Assembly: GCA_023386155.1 (NCBI GenBank)
Contig: JAEWKH010000049.1
Span: 1 to 64,000, forward strand
Origin: Pseudomonadota bacterium
GTDB taxonomy: Bacteria > Pseudomonadota > Alphaproteobacteria > Rhizobiales > Beijerinckiaceae
Reading direction: 5' to 3'
Length of the DNA stretch: 64,000 bases
Both the position numbers and the translations under genes were made by a program. Under the pieces are notes generated by a model, which was not told the origin of the DNA, ran no database searches, and saw only the letters and a list, made by a program, of their open reading frames with translations. Each line of letters starts with the position of its first letter. Within the stretch, counting starts at the first letter, position 1. Below are positions 1 to 8,669 of this stretch, piece after piece.

Positions 1-170
1 CACCCCCACCCCGGCTGCCCTCGCAGCCCCCCCTTCCCACAAGGGGGAGGGAAAACAACGCCTGCGCCTCACAGGGAATGACGAGCCAGACATTCAGGCT
101 GAGGGCGAAGAGTTGGCAATGGTTATGTGAATGTCCGGGAATGACTCCGGCTGGGTGAATCCCACCGCTC
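1..170. repeat. Intergenic repeat at window edge (copy A)
   Basis: This gene-free edge carries a palindromic element, CCCTTCCCACAAGGGGGAGGG at 31-51, followed by about 50 bases running to 102. The same 72-base unit recurs in inverse orientation at 19090-19160, with roughly nine differences in ten kept. This marks it as a dispersed intergenic repeat and not part of a gene. It lies just past the stop codon of the minus-strand ATPase gene, so it may also help end that transcript, but no T-run is present. Nothing else is seen in bases 103-170. Confidence 0.6.
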
Positions 171-1262
171 TCACTCCCGCCCGGCGAGAACCGACACGCC
201 CGACGCGTCGAACACGTGCAGGGCGCGGCGCGGTACATGGGCCGTGTAGGATCCGCCCGGCGCCGCGTCGGTCTCGCCGGGGGCGCGGACGATCACGTCG
301 TCGCCGCTGGCGAGCTTCATGTAGACATAGCTCGACTCGCCCAGCTGCTCGACGGCGTCGATGGCGCCCCGCAGGGGTGTGGCATCCGCCCCGCCCTCCT
401 CCATGTGCTCGGGCCTGATGCCGACCGTCACGTGGTCTCCGGCCGAAAGGCTGCCTGATTTCACATCCACCAGCGCTTCCGTGCCGGCAAAAGCGACGGT
501 GGCGCCGGTGCCCTCGACACGCAGAACCTGCCCCTTGATGAAGTTCATTCGCGGAGAGCCGATGAAGCCCGCGACGAACAGGTTGCGGGGATGGCGATAG
601 AGCTCCAGCGGCGCGCCGACCTGCTCGATCCGGCCATGGTTCATCACCACGATCTTGGAGGCGAGCGTCATGGCCTCGACCTGATCGTGGGTGACGTAGA
701 TCATCGTGGCAGCGAGGTCCCGGTGGAGCTTGGCGATCTCGAGGCGCGTGTTGACGCGCAGCGCCGCATCGAGGTTCGAGAGCGGCTCGTCGAAGAGGAA
801 CACACTCGGATTGCGCACGATGGCCCGGCCGATCGCGACGCGCTGGCGCTGGCCGCCCGACAGCTCCCGCGGCTTGCGGTCGAGAAGCGGGGTGAGCTTC
901 AGGATTTCCGCCGCCTGACGCACCCGGCGGTCCACCTCCGCCTTACTCGTCTTGGCGAACTTCAACCCGAAGGCCATGTTCTTGTAGACGTTCATGTGCG
1001 GGTAGAGCGCGTAGGACTGGAACACCATGGCGATCTTGCGATCCGCCGGCGGCAGCTCGTTCACCCGCCGGCTTGCGATCCTGATCTCGCCGCCGCTCAC
1101 AGTCTCCAGGCCGGCGATGATGCGCAGCAAGGTGGACTTGCCGCAGCCCGACGGGCCGACGAAGACGACGAACTCCCCATCCTCGACCGAGAGATTGATG
1201 TCGCGCAGGATCTCCGTCGCTCCGAAGGATTTGGCAACATTGTGCAGGGAAACCTCAGCCAT
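171..1262 (-). CDS. Sugar ABC importer ATP-binding protein (UgpC/MsmK/MalK type)
   Basis: This is the energising subunit of a carbohydrate ABC importer, acting at the inner face of the cytoplasmic membrane. Walker A (GPSGCGKS, residues 36-43), the ABC signature LSGGQ (134-138) and Walker B (FLFDEP, 155-160) are intact. A C-terminal third matches the TOBE-type regulatory domain of MalK/UgpC proteins, and the 363-residue length is typical. I chose the second in-frame ATG (MAEVSLHN) over one five codons upstream because family members start this way. It is the last gene of a minus-strand unit with its binding protein and two permeases. The nearby amino-sugar kinase and nagA suggest GlcNAc, chitobiose or a similar substrate, which is inference. 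Confidence 0.93.
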   Translation of the reverse strand: MAEVSLHNVAKSFGATEILRDINLSVEDGEFVVFVGPSGCGKSTLLRIIAGLETVSGGEIRIASRRVNELPPADRKIAMVFQSYALYPHMNVYKNMAFGLKFAKTSKAEVDRRVRQAAEILKLTPLLDRKPRELSGGQRQRVAIGRAIVRNPSVFLFDEPLSNLDAALRVNTRLEIAKLHRDLAATMIYVTHDQVEAMTLASKIVVMNHGRIEQVGAPLELYRHPRNLFVAGFIGSPRMNFIKGQVLRVEGTGATVAFAGTEALVDVKSGSLSAGDHVTVGIRPEHMEEGGADATPLRGAIDAVEQLGESSYVYMKLASGDDVIVRAPGETDAAPGGSYTAHVPRRALHVFDASGVSVLAGRE

Positions 1263-1287
1263 TGCGGTCAATTCCAACCATGAAACG

Positions 1288-2121
1288 TCACTTCACCGCG
1301 CCGGCGGTCAGGCCGCGCACGAGATAGCGCGAGAAGAGAAGGTAGAGGACGAGAACCGGCGCGATCGCCAGCGTGAGCGAGGCAAGCACCGCGTTCCAGT
1401 CGGTCACGTATTGCCCGATGAACTGCTGGACGCCGAGGGTGATCGTCTGCTTGCCGTCGCCGGGCGCCAGGATCAGCGGGAACCAGAGATCGTTCCAGAC
1501 CGGCACCATGGTGAACACCGCCACCGTCGCGATGGCCGGGCTGATCAGGGGCAGGATGATGCTGAAGAAGATCCGATACTCGCTGACGCCGTCGCAGCGG
1601 GCGGCATCGCGCAGGTCCTTCGGGATCTGCTGGATGAACTCGCCGAGGATGAGGATGGCGAGCGGCAACCCTTGCGCCACATAGACGAGGATGAGCGCCG
1701 TCAGGGTGTTGACGAGGTTCAGCTCCACCATCATGCGCAGGATGCTGACGCTGCCCAGGCGGATCGGCACCATGATGCCGATGGCGAGATAGAGGCTGAT
1801 CAGGGTGTTGCCGGGAAACTTGTATTCGGTCAGGGCCCATGCGGCCATCGCGCCGATCAGGACGATCAGCACGAGGGAGACCAATGTCACCGTCAGGCTG
1901 TTGAAGAAGTACAGGCCGAAATCCGCATTGGCGAAGACCCGGTCGAACCCGATGGTGGTGAAGGTCTGGCCGTTGGGAAGGCCGAGCGGATCGGCGAAGA
2001 TCGCCCGCCTTGTCTTGAAGGCGTTGATCAGGATGAGAAGGATCGGGCCGAGGGCCAGGATCGTGTAGAGGATCAGGGCGATATGGACGGCGATGCGGCT
2101 CGGTCTGACGGTTGTTCCCAT
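1288..2121 (-). CDS. Carbohydrate ABC importer permease (MalG type)
   Basis: This is an inner-membrane permease subunit of the CUT1 sugar importer class, 277 residues with about six hydrophobic segments. The EAA loop that contacts the ATPase is visible near residues 165-195 (around DLRDAARCDGVSEYRIFFSIILP), with the usual proline-rich end. It sits between the ATPase gene and the MalF-type permease gene, seven bases from the latter, so the two are surely co-transcribed. It would form the translocation pore as a heterodimer with that partner. Substrate cannot be read from the sequence. The divergent nag-type operon makes an amino sugar the natural guess. Confidence 0.92.
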   Translation of the reverse strand: MGTTVRPSRIAVHIALILYTILALGPILLILINAFKTRRAIFADPLGLPNGQTFTTIGFDRVFANADFGLYFFNSLTVTLVSLVLIVLIGAMAAWALTEYKFPGNTLISLYLAIGIMVPIRLGSVSILRMMVELNLVNTLTALILVYVAQGLPLAILILGEFIQQIPKDLRDAARCDGVSEYRIFFSIILPLISPAIATVAVFTMVPVWNDLWFPLILAPGDGKQTITLGVQQFIGQYVTDWNAVLASLTLAIAPVLVLYLLFSRYLVRGLTAGAVK

Positions 2122-2128
2122 GGCGCCC

Positions 2129-3091
2129 TCAGAAGGTGTGCCGCTGCAGCCGCCGCTGCACGCCGAAGAGATAGATCAACACGCCGATCAGGATGATGAC
2201 CAGCATGGCGGTCGCCACCGCGGCCCCCATGGTCGGGCTGCCGACCTGGAGCTGGAAGCCGAAGAAGGTGCGGTAGAAGAACGTGCCGAGAATGTCGGTC
2301 GAGAAGTTCGGGCCCGCGAGCGCGCCCTTGATCGCATAGATCAGGTCGAAGGCGTTGAAGTTGGCCACGAAGGTCAGGATCGACACGACGCCCAGCGTCG
2401 GCAGGATCAGGGGCAGGCGCACGAACCAGAACACGCTGAAAGGGCCTGCCCCGTCGACGGTGGCGGCATCCAGCAGATCGTCGGGAATGTTCAGGAGCGC
2501 CGCATAGATCAGCATCATGGGGATGCCGACGAACTGCCAGACCGAGATGAGGGACACCGTCAGCAGCGCCGTCGATTCCTGGCCGAGCCAGGGCCCGAAG
2601 AGGCTGCCCAGCCCTACCGCCTTCAGGAGGCTCGGCGCGATGCCCCAGAGCGGATTGAGGATGAGCTGCCAGATGAACCCGATGATGACCACGGACAGCA
2701 TGGTCGGCAGGAAGATGAGCGTGCGGTAGACGCTGCCGCCGGTGAGACGCGGCAGGCTGAGCAGCATGGCGAGCCCCAGGCCGATGCCGTTCTGCACCAC
2801 CATGTGGATGGCGAAGAAGATCAGGTTGTTGCGAAACGCGTTCCAGAACTGGCCCGACCAGTTGGGATCGCTCAGGAGCGTCCGGAAATTCTGCAGGCCG
2901 ACGAAGCTGCGCGCGCCTGTTTCGTCGCCCGCGTAAAGGCTCAGGCGGATCGTGTCGATCAGCGGGTAGATCGAGAACAGCGTGTAGATCGCGAGCGCCG
3001 GCGCCAGGAACACGGCGATGTGCACAGGAAGGCGCGAGCGGGCGGGAATCACGTCCGCCGGCTGCGCGCTCGAAGCCGTTAGATCCGTCAT
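2129..3091 (-). CDS. Carbohydrate ABC importer permease (MalF type)
   Basis: This is the second permease of the sugar importer, 320 residues. A cytoplasmic N-terminus of about 20 residues leads into a first membrane segment (VAVFLAPALAIYTLFSIYPL-like) and five further hydrophobic stretches. The EAA motif lies around residues 205-235 (LLDAATVDGAGPFSVFWFVRLPLILP). CUT1 permeases of this type usually have 290-320 residues, so the gene looks complete. It is preceded by the binding-protein gene and followed at seven bases by the MalG-type permease, which is the standard order binding protein, permease F, permease G, ATPase. Confidence 0.92.
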   Translation of the reverse strand: MTDLTASSAQPADVIPARSRLPVHIAVFLAPALAIYTLFSIYPLIDTIRLSLYAGDETGARSFVGLQNFRTLLSDPNWSGQFWNAFRNNLIFFAIHMVVQNGIGLGLAMLLSLPRLTGGSVYRTLIFLPTMLSVVIIGFIWQLILNPLWGIAPSLLKAVGLGSLFGPWLGQESTALLTVSLISVWQFVGIPMMLIYAALLNIPDDLLDAATVDGAGPFSVFWFVRLPLILPTLGVVSILTFVANFNAFDLIYAIKGALAGPNFSTDILGTFFYRTFFGFQLQVGSPTMGAAVATAMLVIILIGVLIYLFGVQRRLQRHTF

Positions 3092-3164
3092 GCTGCTCCA
3101 GGCGGAAGGAGAATGGGGGAACGGGCCACTCCGGTTCGGGCGGCCCGTCCCGATGTTTCAGCCC

Positions 3165-4463
3165 TTACTTCTTGTGCGGCTCGTACCAGCTGGCGAGGCC
3201 GTCCTGAACCTTCTTGGCCGCCTCTTCAGGCTTCATGGTCCCGTTCATCACCTGGGCGCTCACGTTCCAGAGCTCGTTCTCGAGATTCGGCGTGCCGCGG
3301 GACAGGATCTGGTAGGAGTTGCGGATCGAGCTTTCGCAAGTGCCGCGCCAGCCGACGAACTTGGCCGCCACGGGATCCTTCACCTCGACCTTGGCCTTGG
3401 AGAGCGGGAAGAAGCCCGGCAGCTCGTTGGCGTAGATCTCGGCGAATTCGGGCGACGCCACCCAGGACAGGAAGGTCTTGGCCGCCTCGACGTTCTTCGA
3501 CTTGGCGTTGATGCCGACGGCGATGTCCGTATGGTCGCTGATGTAGCACTTGTCGCCGTCCTTCACGACCGGCGGAGCGAAGGCGTCGAACTCGAAATCG
3601 GCCTGCTTGCGGAAGATCGGCACGTCCCAGGAGCCGGCCGGGTAGATCGCCGCGCGGCCGAGGGTGAACAGGTTCTGCGTGTCCGGATATTTCTGCGCCT
3701 TATAGCCGTCGCCCATGTAGGGCGCCCAGCTCGCGAGCTCCTTGAACACGTCCACATAGGCCGGATCGGTGAATTTCTGCTTGCCGTCGATGAGCGCCTT
3801 GCGGCCTTCCTCGCCCTTCCAGTAGTTCACGCCGATGTTCTGGAAGCCCATGGTGGCGGCCTCCCACTGATCGGCCGTACCCATGGCGAGGGGCGTGTAC
3901 TTGCCGTCGGCCTTGATCTTGTCGAGCACCGCATGGAACTCGGCCACCGTCTTCGGCGGCGTCAGCTTCAGCTCGTCGAAGATTTCCTTGTTGTAGACGA
4001 AGCCGTGGATCACCGAGGCCATCGGCATGCAGAAGGTGGTCTTGCCGTCGTCCGTGGACCATGCGCTCTTGGCCACGTCGGAGAAGTTCTCGATGCCCTT
4101 CACGTCGTTGACGGAGATCAGGCTGCCCTTCTTGAACAGGTCGAGGGAGGCGTCGAACGGCCGGCAGGTGATGAGGTCGCCCGCGGTGCCGCCGGCAAGG
4201 CGCGCGTTGAGGGCGGCGTTGTACTCGGTCGGCGGATCGGCCTTGAACTGAACCTTGATGTCGGGATGCTTCTTGTTGAAGGCCGGAATGATCTTGGTGT
4301 TCCAGACATCCGCATCGTCGTTGCGCCAGCTCTCGATGGTGAGCGTCTGGGCCGAAGCGGCATGGGCGAAAGCAAAAGCCGCCGCGGCCACCGAGGCGCC
4401 CGCGAGCAACCGCCCTGCGCGGCGCAGGACCGCTTTCGAGTGGAGTTTCGTCATCGTCATCAT
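3165..4463 (-). CDS. Sugar ABC importer periplasmic binding protein (UgpB/MalE type)
   Basis: This is the periplasmic solute-binding protein that delivers the ligand to the permease pair. The N-terminus has a basic stretch, a hydrophobic Ala-rich core and a likely cleavage site AHAASA-Q near residue 38. The mature part begins TLTIESWRND, typical of SBP_bac_1 proteins. Its 432 residues match the family. It is the first gene of the minus-strand importer unit and faces the amino-sugar catabolic operon across a shared 357-base control region. That arrangement supports, but does not prove, uptake of GlcNAc-containing sugars. No truncation is seen. Confidence 0.92.
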   Translation of the reverse strand: MMTMTKLHSKAVLRRAGRLLAGASVAAAAFAFAHAASAQTLTIESWRNDDADVWNTKIIPAFNKKHPDIKVQFKADPPTEYNAALNARLAGGTAGDLITCRPFDASLDLFKKGSLISVNDVKGIENFSDVAKSAWSTDDGKTTFCMPMASVIHGFVYNKEIFDELKLTPPKTVAEFHAVLDKIKADGKYTPLAMGTADQWEAATMGFQNIGVNYWKGEEGRKALIDGKQKFTDPAYVDVFKELASWAPYMGDGYKAQKYPDTQNLFTLGRAAIYPAGSWDVPIFRKQADFEFDAFAPPVVKDGDKCYISDHTDIAVGINAKSKNVEAAKTFLSWVASPEFAEIYANELPGFFPLSKAKVEVKDPVAAKFVGWRGTCESSIRNSYQILSRGTPNLENELWNVSAQVMNGTMKPEEAAKKVQDGLASWYEPHKK

Positions 4464-4820
4464 CCTCCGTGACTCAAGAGGCGCTTAAGGCGCCCCCGAT
4501 CTCAAGTCCCTCTGATTGTCCCGTGCCGATTTTAGTGCATTCTATGCTTTCCAGCGGGCCGGTCTGACTGTTCCACCGGAAAGCGCTTCGGACAAGTGAC
4601 CTCATATTGGTATCGGCAAAATTCAAAGACAACTCTTCTTTGAGGCCCACTTCCACATTTCGCCCGCTCCTCCTTTTCGCCCCTTTGCGCTCTTAAGCGA
4701 TGAGGCCGATCCGGGCTGTGGACAAAGCGTTTGGGCATTCCGCGCCGGCGCCCCTTCCCGAACTGGACATTAAGTGGCATGGTGCCTGTCCGTAAGATCG
4801 CTTCCCGAGATCCGTTCCTC
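4464..4820. promoter_or_regulatory. Divergent control region between sugar importer and nag-type operon
   Basis: These 357 bases separate two divergent transcription units, so both promoters must lie here. I see no gene. A sequence ATTGGTAT at 4606-4613 resembles a half-site of the TGGTATAGACCA-type operators known for NagQ/DasR-like GntR regulators, and the operon itself encodes a GntR protein. A small palindrome GGCA-TGG-TGCC lies at 4776-4786, about 35 bases before the kinase start. Neither site forms a full consensus operator, so the assignment is tentative. Confidence 0.4.
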
Positions 4821-5702
4821 ATGACCGACCTTCTGTTCCTTGGCATCGACGGCGGCGGCACCAAGTGCCGGGCGCGCCTGCGCGATGCCGAAGGGGCGCT
4901 TTTGGGGGAAGGAACGGGCGGGCCTTCCAATCTCCGCCTCGACCCCGACCTGGTCTGGACGTCGATCCTCACGGCCTGTCGCGAGGCCCTCGTCCAGGCA
5001 GGCCTCCACGAAAGCGATCTCGCGCGGATCCATGCCGGCATGGGGGCCGCCGGCGCCGGGCAGACCAGCGCCGTCGAGCGCCTGCTGTCGCGCCCTCACC
5101 CCTTCGCGTCCTTCGAGATCGAGACGGATGCGCACACCGCCTGGCTCGGCGCCTTCAACGGGGGCGACGGCGCCATCCTGATCGTCGGCACGGGCTCCTG
5201 CGGCTATGGCGGAGCCAGCGGGCAGTGCCATTATGTCGGCGGCTGGGGCTACGAGATTTCGGACGAGGGCAGCGGCGCTGCCATCGGCCGCGAGCTCCTG
5301 CGCCGCTGCATCTGGGCCCATGACGGCCGCGCCGCATCGACGCCACTCTCGGATGCGGTCCTCGCGGAGTTCAGCAACGATCTCGAAATCCTGGTGGACT
5401 GGGTCGGCAAGGCCCGCCCGGCCGATTACGGACGCTACGCGCCGCTCGTCCTGCAGCATGCCGAACGGCGCGATCCTCTCGGCATCGCCATCGTCGAGGC
5501 CGCCGCCGCCGGGCTGAGCCTGATCGGCACGCGCCTGCTCGATCTCGGCGCCCCGGCCATCTGCCTGTTCGGCGGACTGGCGGAGCCGCTCCGACCGTGG
5601 CTTTCGCCGCCCGTGCGGCGGACCATCGCGGAACCCATGGCCGATGCGCTCGATGGCGCGATCCTCCTGGCGCGCATGGCTCACCCGGGGAGGCAGCCAT
5701 GA
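4821..5702 (+). CDS. BadF/BadG-type amino-sugar kinase (N-acetylglucosamine kinase-like)
   Basis: This is an ATP-dependent sugar kinase of the ASKHA fold, probably phosphorylating GlcNAc or a related amino sugar in the cytoplasm. The phosphate-1 motif FLGIDGGGTKCR is at residues 6-17, and the central VGTGSCGYGG and the GWGYEISDEGSGAAIG stretch are characteristic of the BcrAD_BadFG/NAGK group. At 293 residues it has normal length. I took the start at MTDLLFLG because upstream codons have no family resemblance. Its stop overlaps the start of the GntR gene (ATGA), so it opens a five-gene operon. A second member of the same family lies about 12 kb downstream next to murQ, so the two kinases may differ in substrate. 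Confidence 0.85.
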   Translation: MTDLLFLGIDGGGTKCRARLRDAEGALLGEGTGGPSNLRLDPDLVWTSILTACREALVQAGLHESDLARIHAGMGAAGAGQTSAVERLLSRPHPFASFEIETDAHTAWLGAFNGGDGAILIVGTGSCGYGGASGQCHYVGGWGYEISDEGSGAAIGRELLRRCIWAHDGRAASTPLSDAVLAEFSNDLEILVDWVGKARPADYGRYAPLVLQHAERRDPLGIAIVEAAAAGLSLIGTRLLDLGAPAICLFGGLAEPLRPWLSPPVRRTIAEPMADALDGAILLARMAHPGRQP

Positions 5703-6484
5703 GCGAGCAACCCGGCGAATCGCTCGCCTTCGTTCCCCTGGACGAGGAAAATCCCACGCCGCTCTATCTGCAGCTTCAGCAATCCATCGAGGAGGCCGTG
5801 CGCAAGGGCGCGCTCAAGGCCGATGCGGCGCTCCCCGGCGAGCGGGATCTCGCCAAGCAGCTCGGCATTTCCCGCGTCACGGTGCGCAAGGCGATCACGG
5901 GACTGGTGCAGAAGGGCGTGCTCGTCCAGCGCTGGGGATCGGGCACCTTCATCGCCCCGCAGATGCGGCTCGAGCAGCCCCTCTCCCGCCTGTCGAGCTT
6001 CACCGACGACATGTCGGCCCGGGGCCTGAAATCCTCCGCCGTGATGCTGAGCCGCTCGACCGGCCCGGCCTCCACGGACGAGCTGATGGCGCTCGGCCTC
6101 TCGCCGGGCGATCTCGTGAGCCGCGTCAACCGCCTGCGCCTCGCCAACGGCATTCCGATGGCGATCGAGAATGCGGTCATTCCCTCGAAGGTTCTGCCCG
6201 ATCCGTCCCTCGTCAAGCAATCGCTCTATGCGGTGCTGCACGACCAGGGCTACATGCCGACGCGCGCCCTGCAGAGGCTGCACGCGGTTCTGCTCAACGA
6301 GGAACAGGCCTCGCTGCTCAGCGTTCCGCCTCAAAGCCCTGCGCTTTACATCGAACGCCGCTCGTTCACCGCTGCGGGCGAAGTCGTCGAGTTCACCTCG
6401 TCCTATTACCGGGGCGACGCCTATGATTTCGTGGCCGAGCTGACCATCAGCCAGCCCGAACGGATGCACAATGATGATACCTGA
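5699..6484 (+). CDS. GntR/HutC-family transcriptional regulator
   Basis: This is a DNA-binding repressor or activator of 261 residues. An N-terminal winged helix (ESIEEAVRKGALKADAALPGE to ISRVTVRKAI, about residues 25-75) is followed by a UTRA ligand-binding domain (about 95-250), the arrangement of NagR/DasR/YvoA proteins that sense GlcN-6-P or GlcNAc-6-P. Its start codon overlaps the kinase stop and its end overlaps the SIS gene by 14 bases. Being embedded in the amino-sugar operon, it most likely controls this operon and the divergent importer. Ligand and operator are inferred, not shown. Confidence 0.88.
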   Translation: MSEQPGESLAFVPLDEENPTPLYLQLQQSIEEAVRKGALKADAALPGERDLAKQLGISRVTVRKAITGLVQKGVLVQRWGSGTFIAPQMRLEQPLSRLSSFTDDMSARGLKSSAVMLSRSTGPASTDELMALGLSPGDLVSRVNRLRLANGIPMAIENAVIPSKVLPDPSLVKQSLYAVLHDQGYMPTRALQRLHAVLLNEEQASLLSVPPQSPALYIERRSFTAAGEVVEFTSSYYRGDAYDFVAELTISQPERMHNDDT

Positions 6485-7523
6485 TACGAACGCTTCGTCC
6501 CTGACGGCCATGCTGCGCGAGGCCCAGGAAGCCCCGCAGGTGGTCGCGCGCCTGCTCAAGAGCAACGCGCCCCTGTGCCGCGAGCTCGGCGAGCGCCTGC
6601 GCGCCTCCCCGCCGCCTTTCGCCGTCACCTGCGCGCGCGGCCGCTCGGACAACGCGGCGACCTTCGTCAAATACCTGCTCGAGATCCATTCCGGCCTCGT
6701 GACGGCCTCCGTCGGCCCCTCGGTGACCTCCGTCTACGAGGCGCGCCCGCGCATGCGCGACGCGCTCTTCCTCGCCGTGTCGCAATCGGGCCGCAGCCCG
6801 GACATCCTCAATCTCGCCCAGGCCGGCCGCGACGACGGCGCGCTGACGGTGGCGCTCGTGAACGACACGAGCTCGCCGCTCGCCTCGACCTGCGAGGTCG
6901 TGCTGCCGCTCCATGCGGGGACTGAGAAGAGCGTCGCGGCCACGAAATCCTTCATCGCGGCGCTGGCCGCAGGCCTGCAGCTCGTAGCGCACTGGTCGCA
7001 GGACCAGGCGCTTCTCGATGCCCTCGACACCTTGCCGGACGTGCTCGCCCGTGCGTCCGCGACCGACTGGTCGGCGGCGCTTCCCGAACTGTCCGAAGCC
7101 AACAACCTCTTCGTCGTCGGGCGCGGCGTGGGCTTTGCCGTCGCGCAGGAGGCCGCGCTCAAGCTCAAGGAAACCTCCGGCATTCACGCGGAAGCCATGA
7201 GCGCCGCCGAGCTGATGCACGGCCCCTGGACGCTCGCGGGCGATCACTTTCCGATCCTGGTTCTCAGCCAGCGGGACGAGACCCTGAGCGGCGTCAGCGA
7301 TCTGGTGACGAAGCTGAGCGAGCAGGGCGTGCCCGTCATCGTCGCCGGTGCGGCCGAAGGCCCCGCCAGCGTCACGCTGCCTTCCGTCGAGGATGCCCAT
7401 CCCTACCTAGCGCCCATCGCCCTGATCCAGAGCTTCTATCCTCTCGTGAACGCCATTGCGCTGGCGCGCGGCCGCAACCCGGACAGCCCGCCGCGCCTGC
7501 GCAAGGTGACGGAGACCGTCTGA
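6471..7523 (+). CDS. SIS-domain sugar isomerase/deaminase (GlmS-like without glutaminase domain)
   Basis: This protein of 350 residues has two SIS domains and resembles the isomerase half of GlmS, without the N-terminal glutaminase domain. Visible family features are GRSDNAATFVKYLLE near residue 53, SQSGRSPD near 103, and VGRGVGFAVAQEAALKLKETSGIHAEA near 215. Such stand-alone proteins (AgaS/NagB-II group) convert glucosamine-6-phosphate to fructose-6-phosphate and ammonia. Here it sits directly before nagA, with the stop and start codons overlapping (TGATG-like junction), and no classical nagB is visible. It is therefore the best candidate for the deaminase step of the pathway. Confidence 0.88.
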   Translation: MMIPDTNASSLTAMLREAQEAPQVVARLLKSNAPLCRELGERLRASPPPFAVTCARGRSDNAATFVKYLLEIHSGLVTASVGPSVTSVYEARPRMRDALFLAVSQSGRSPDILNLAQAGRDDGALTVALVNDTSSPLASTCEVVLPLHAGTEKSVAATKSFIAALAAGLQLVAHWSQDQALLDALDTLPDVLARASATDWSAALPELSEANNLFVVGRGVGFAVAQEAALKLKETSGIHAEAMSAAELMHGPWTLAGDHFPILVLSQRDETLSGVSDLVTKLSEQGVPVIVAGAAEGPASVTLPSVEDAHPYLAPIALIQSFYPLVNAIALARGRNPDSPPRLRKVTETV

Positions 7524-8656
7524 TGTCCATCGCCCTCGTGGGAGCCCGCGTCTTCGACGGCGCGCACATGCTCGACGGCCGCGCCGTCGTCATCGACGAC
7601 GGCCGCATCCTCGGCCTGCCGCACGAGCGGGATCTCGGCGCCGGAATCGAGCGCCACAGGATCGACGGCCTGCTGGCTCCCGGCTTCATCGACGTGCAGG
7701 TCAATGGCGGCGGCGGCGTTCTCTACAACGACGTGCGCACAGTCGAGGGCCTCAGGACCATCGCCGAGGCGCACAGGCCCTATGGCACCACGGGCCTGAT
7801 GCCGACCTTCATCACCGACACCCGCGAGAAGATGGCGGAAGCCGTGGAGGCCATGCGGGCTGCGCTAGCGGCGCGCGTTCCCGGCGTTCTCGGCATTCAC
7901 ATCGAGGGCCCCTTCATCAGCCCCGAGCGCAAGGGCGTGCACAACCCCGCCTTCATGCGCCCGATGGAGGAGGAGGACATCGCGATCATGACCTCCCTCA
8001 CCGAGGGCCGCACCCTGGTGACGCTGGCGCCCGAGCGCAACAGCCTGGAGGCGATTGCGCGCCTCGCCGGTTCAGGCGTGCTGATCTGCGCCGGTCACAC
8101 GGCCAGCGACTATGACACCGTCATGGAAGCGATGCGCCATGGCCTGCGCGGCTTCACGCATCTCTACAACGCGATGCCACCGCTGGCGGGGCGCGATCCG
8201 GGACCGGTGGGCGCGGCGCTCGACAGCCCGGATACCTGGTGCGGCCTCATCGTCGACGGACACCACGTGAGCGACGCCGCTCTGCGTCTTGCCATCGCGG
8301 CCAAGGGCACGGAGCGGATGATGCTCGTGACCGACGCCATGGCGGTGACCGGCACGGATCTGACGAGCTTCGAGCTGCACGGCCGCACGATCTATCGCCG
8401 GGACGGCCGGCTCACCACGGCGGACGGGACGCTCGCGGGCTCCGACCTCGACATGGCTGGCGCCGTGCGCAACAGCGTGCAGCGCTTAAGTCTCGCCCTG
8501 CCGGATGTGCTGCGCATGGCCTCGCTGATCCCGGCCCGGTTCCTGCGCCTCGATCATGAGCTGGGCCGGATCGCGCCCGGCTATCGCGCCGACCTCGTCC
8601 TGCTCGACGAGAGCCTGCAGGTGCGGCAGACTTGGATTGGCGGACAGAACAACTGA
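7523..8656 (+). CDS. nagA: N-acetylglucosamine-6-phosphate deacetylase
   Basis: This cytoplasmic amidohydrolase removes acetate from GlcNAc-6-P to give GlcN-6-P. Diagnostic motifs are HIEGPFISPERKGVHNP (metal-binding region, near residue 128), GHTASDYDT (near 192), FTHLYNAMPPLAGR (near 211) and the catalytic aspartate in LVTDAMAVTGT (near 270). The length of 377 residues is usual. It overlaps the end of the SIS gene by one base, and a Gfo/Idh gene follows after 13 bases. A second, partial nagA lies at the far end of the window, so this organism has at least two. Confidence 0.95.
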   Translation: MSIALVGARVFDGAHMLDGRAVVIDDGRILGLPHERDLGAGIERHRIDGLLAPGFIDVQVNGGGGVLYNDVRTVEGLRTIAEAHRPYGTTGLMPTFITDTREKMAEAVEAMRAALAARVPGVLGIHIEGPFISPERKGVHNPAFMRPMEEEDIAIMTSLTEGRTLVTLAPERNSLEAIARLAGSGVLICAGHTASDYDTVMEAMRHGLRGFTHLYNAMPPLAGRDPGPVGAALDSPDTWCGLIVDGHHVSDAALRLAIAAKGTERMMLVTDAMAVTGTDLTSFELHGRTIYRRDGRLTTADGTLAGSDLDMAGAVRNSVQRLSLALPDVLRMASLIPARFLRLDHELGRIAPGYRADLVLLDESLQVRQTWIGGQNN

Positions 8657-8669
8657 TCGGGGTCTTTCG

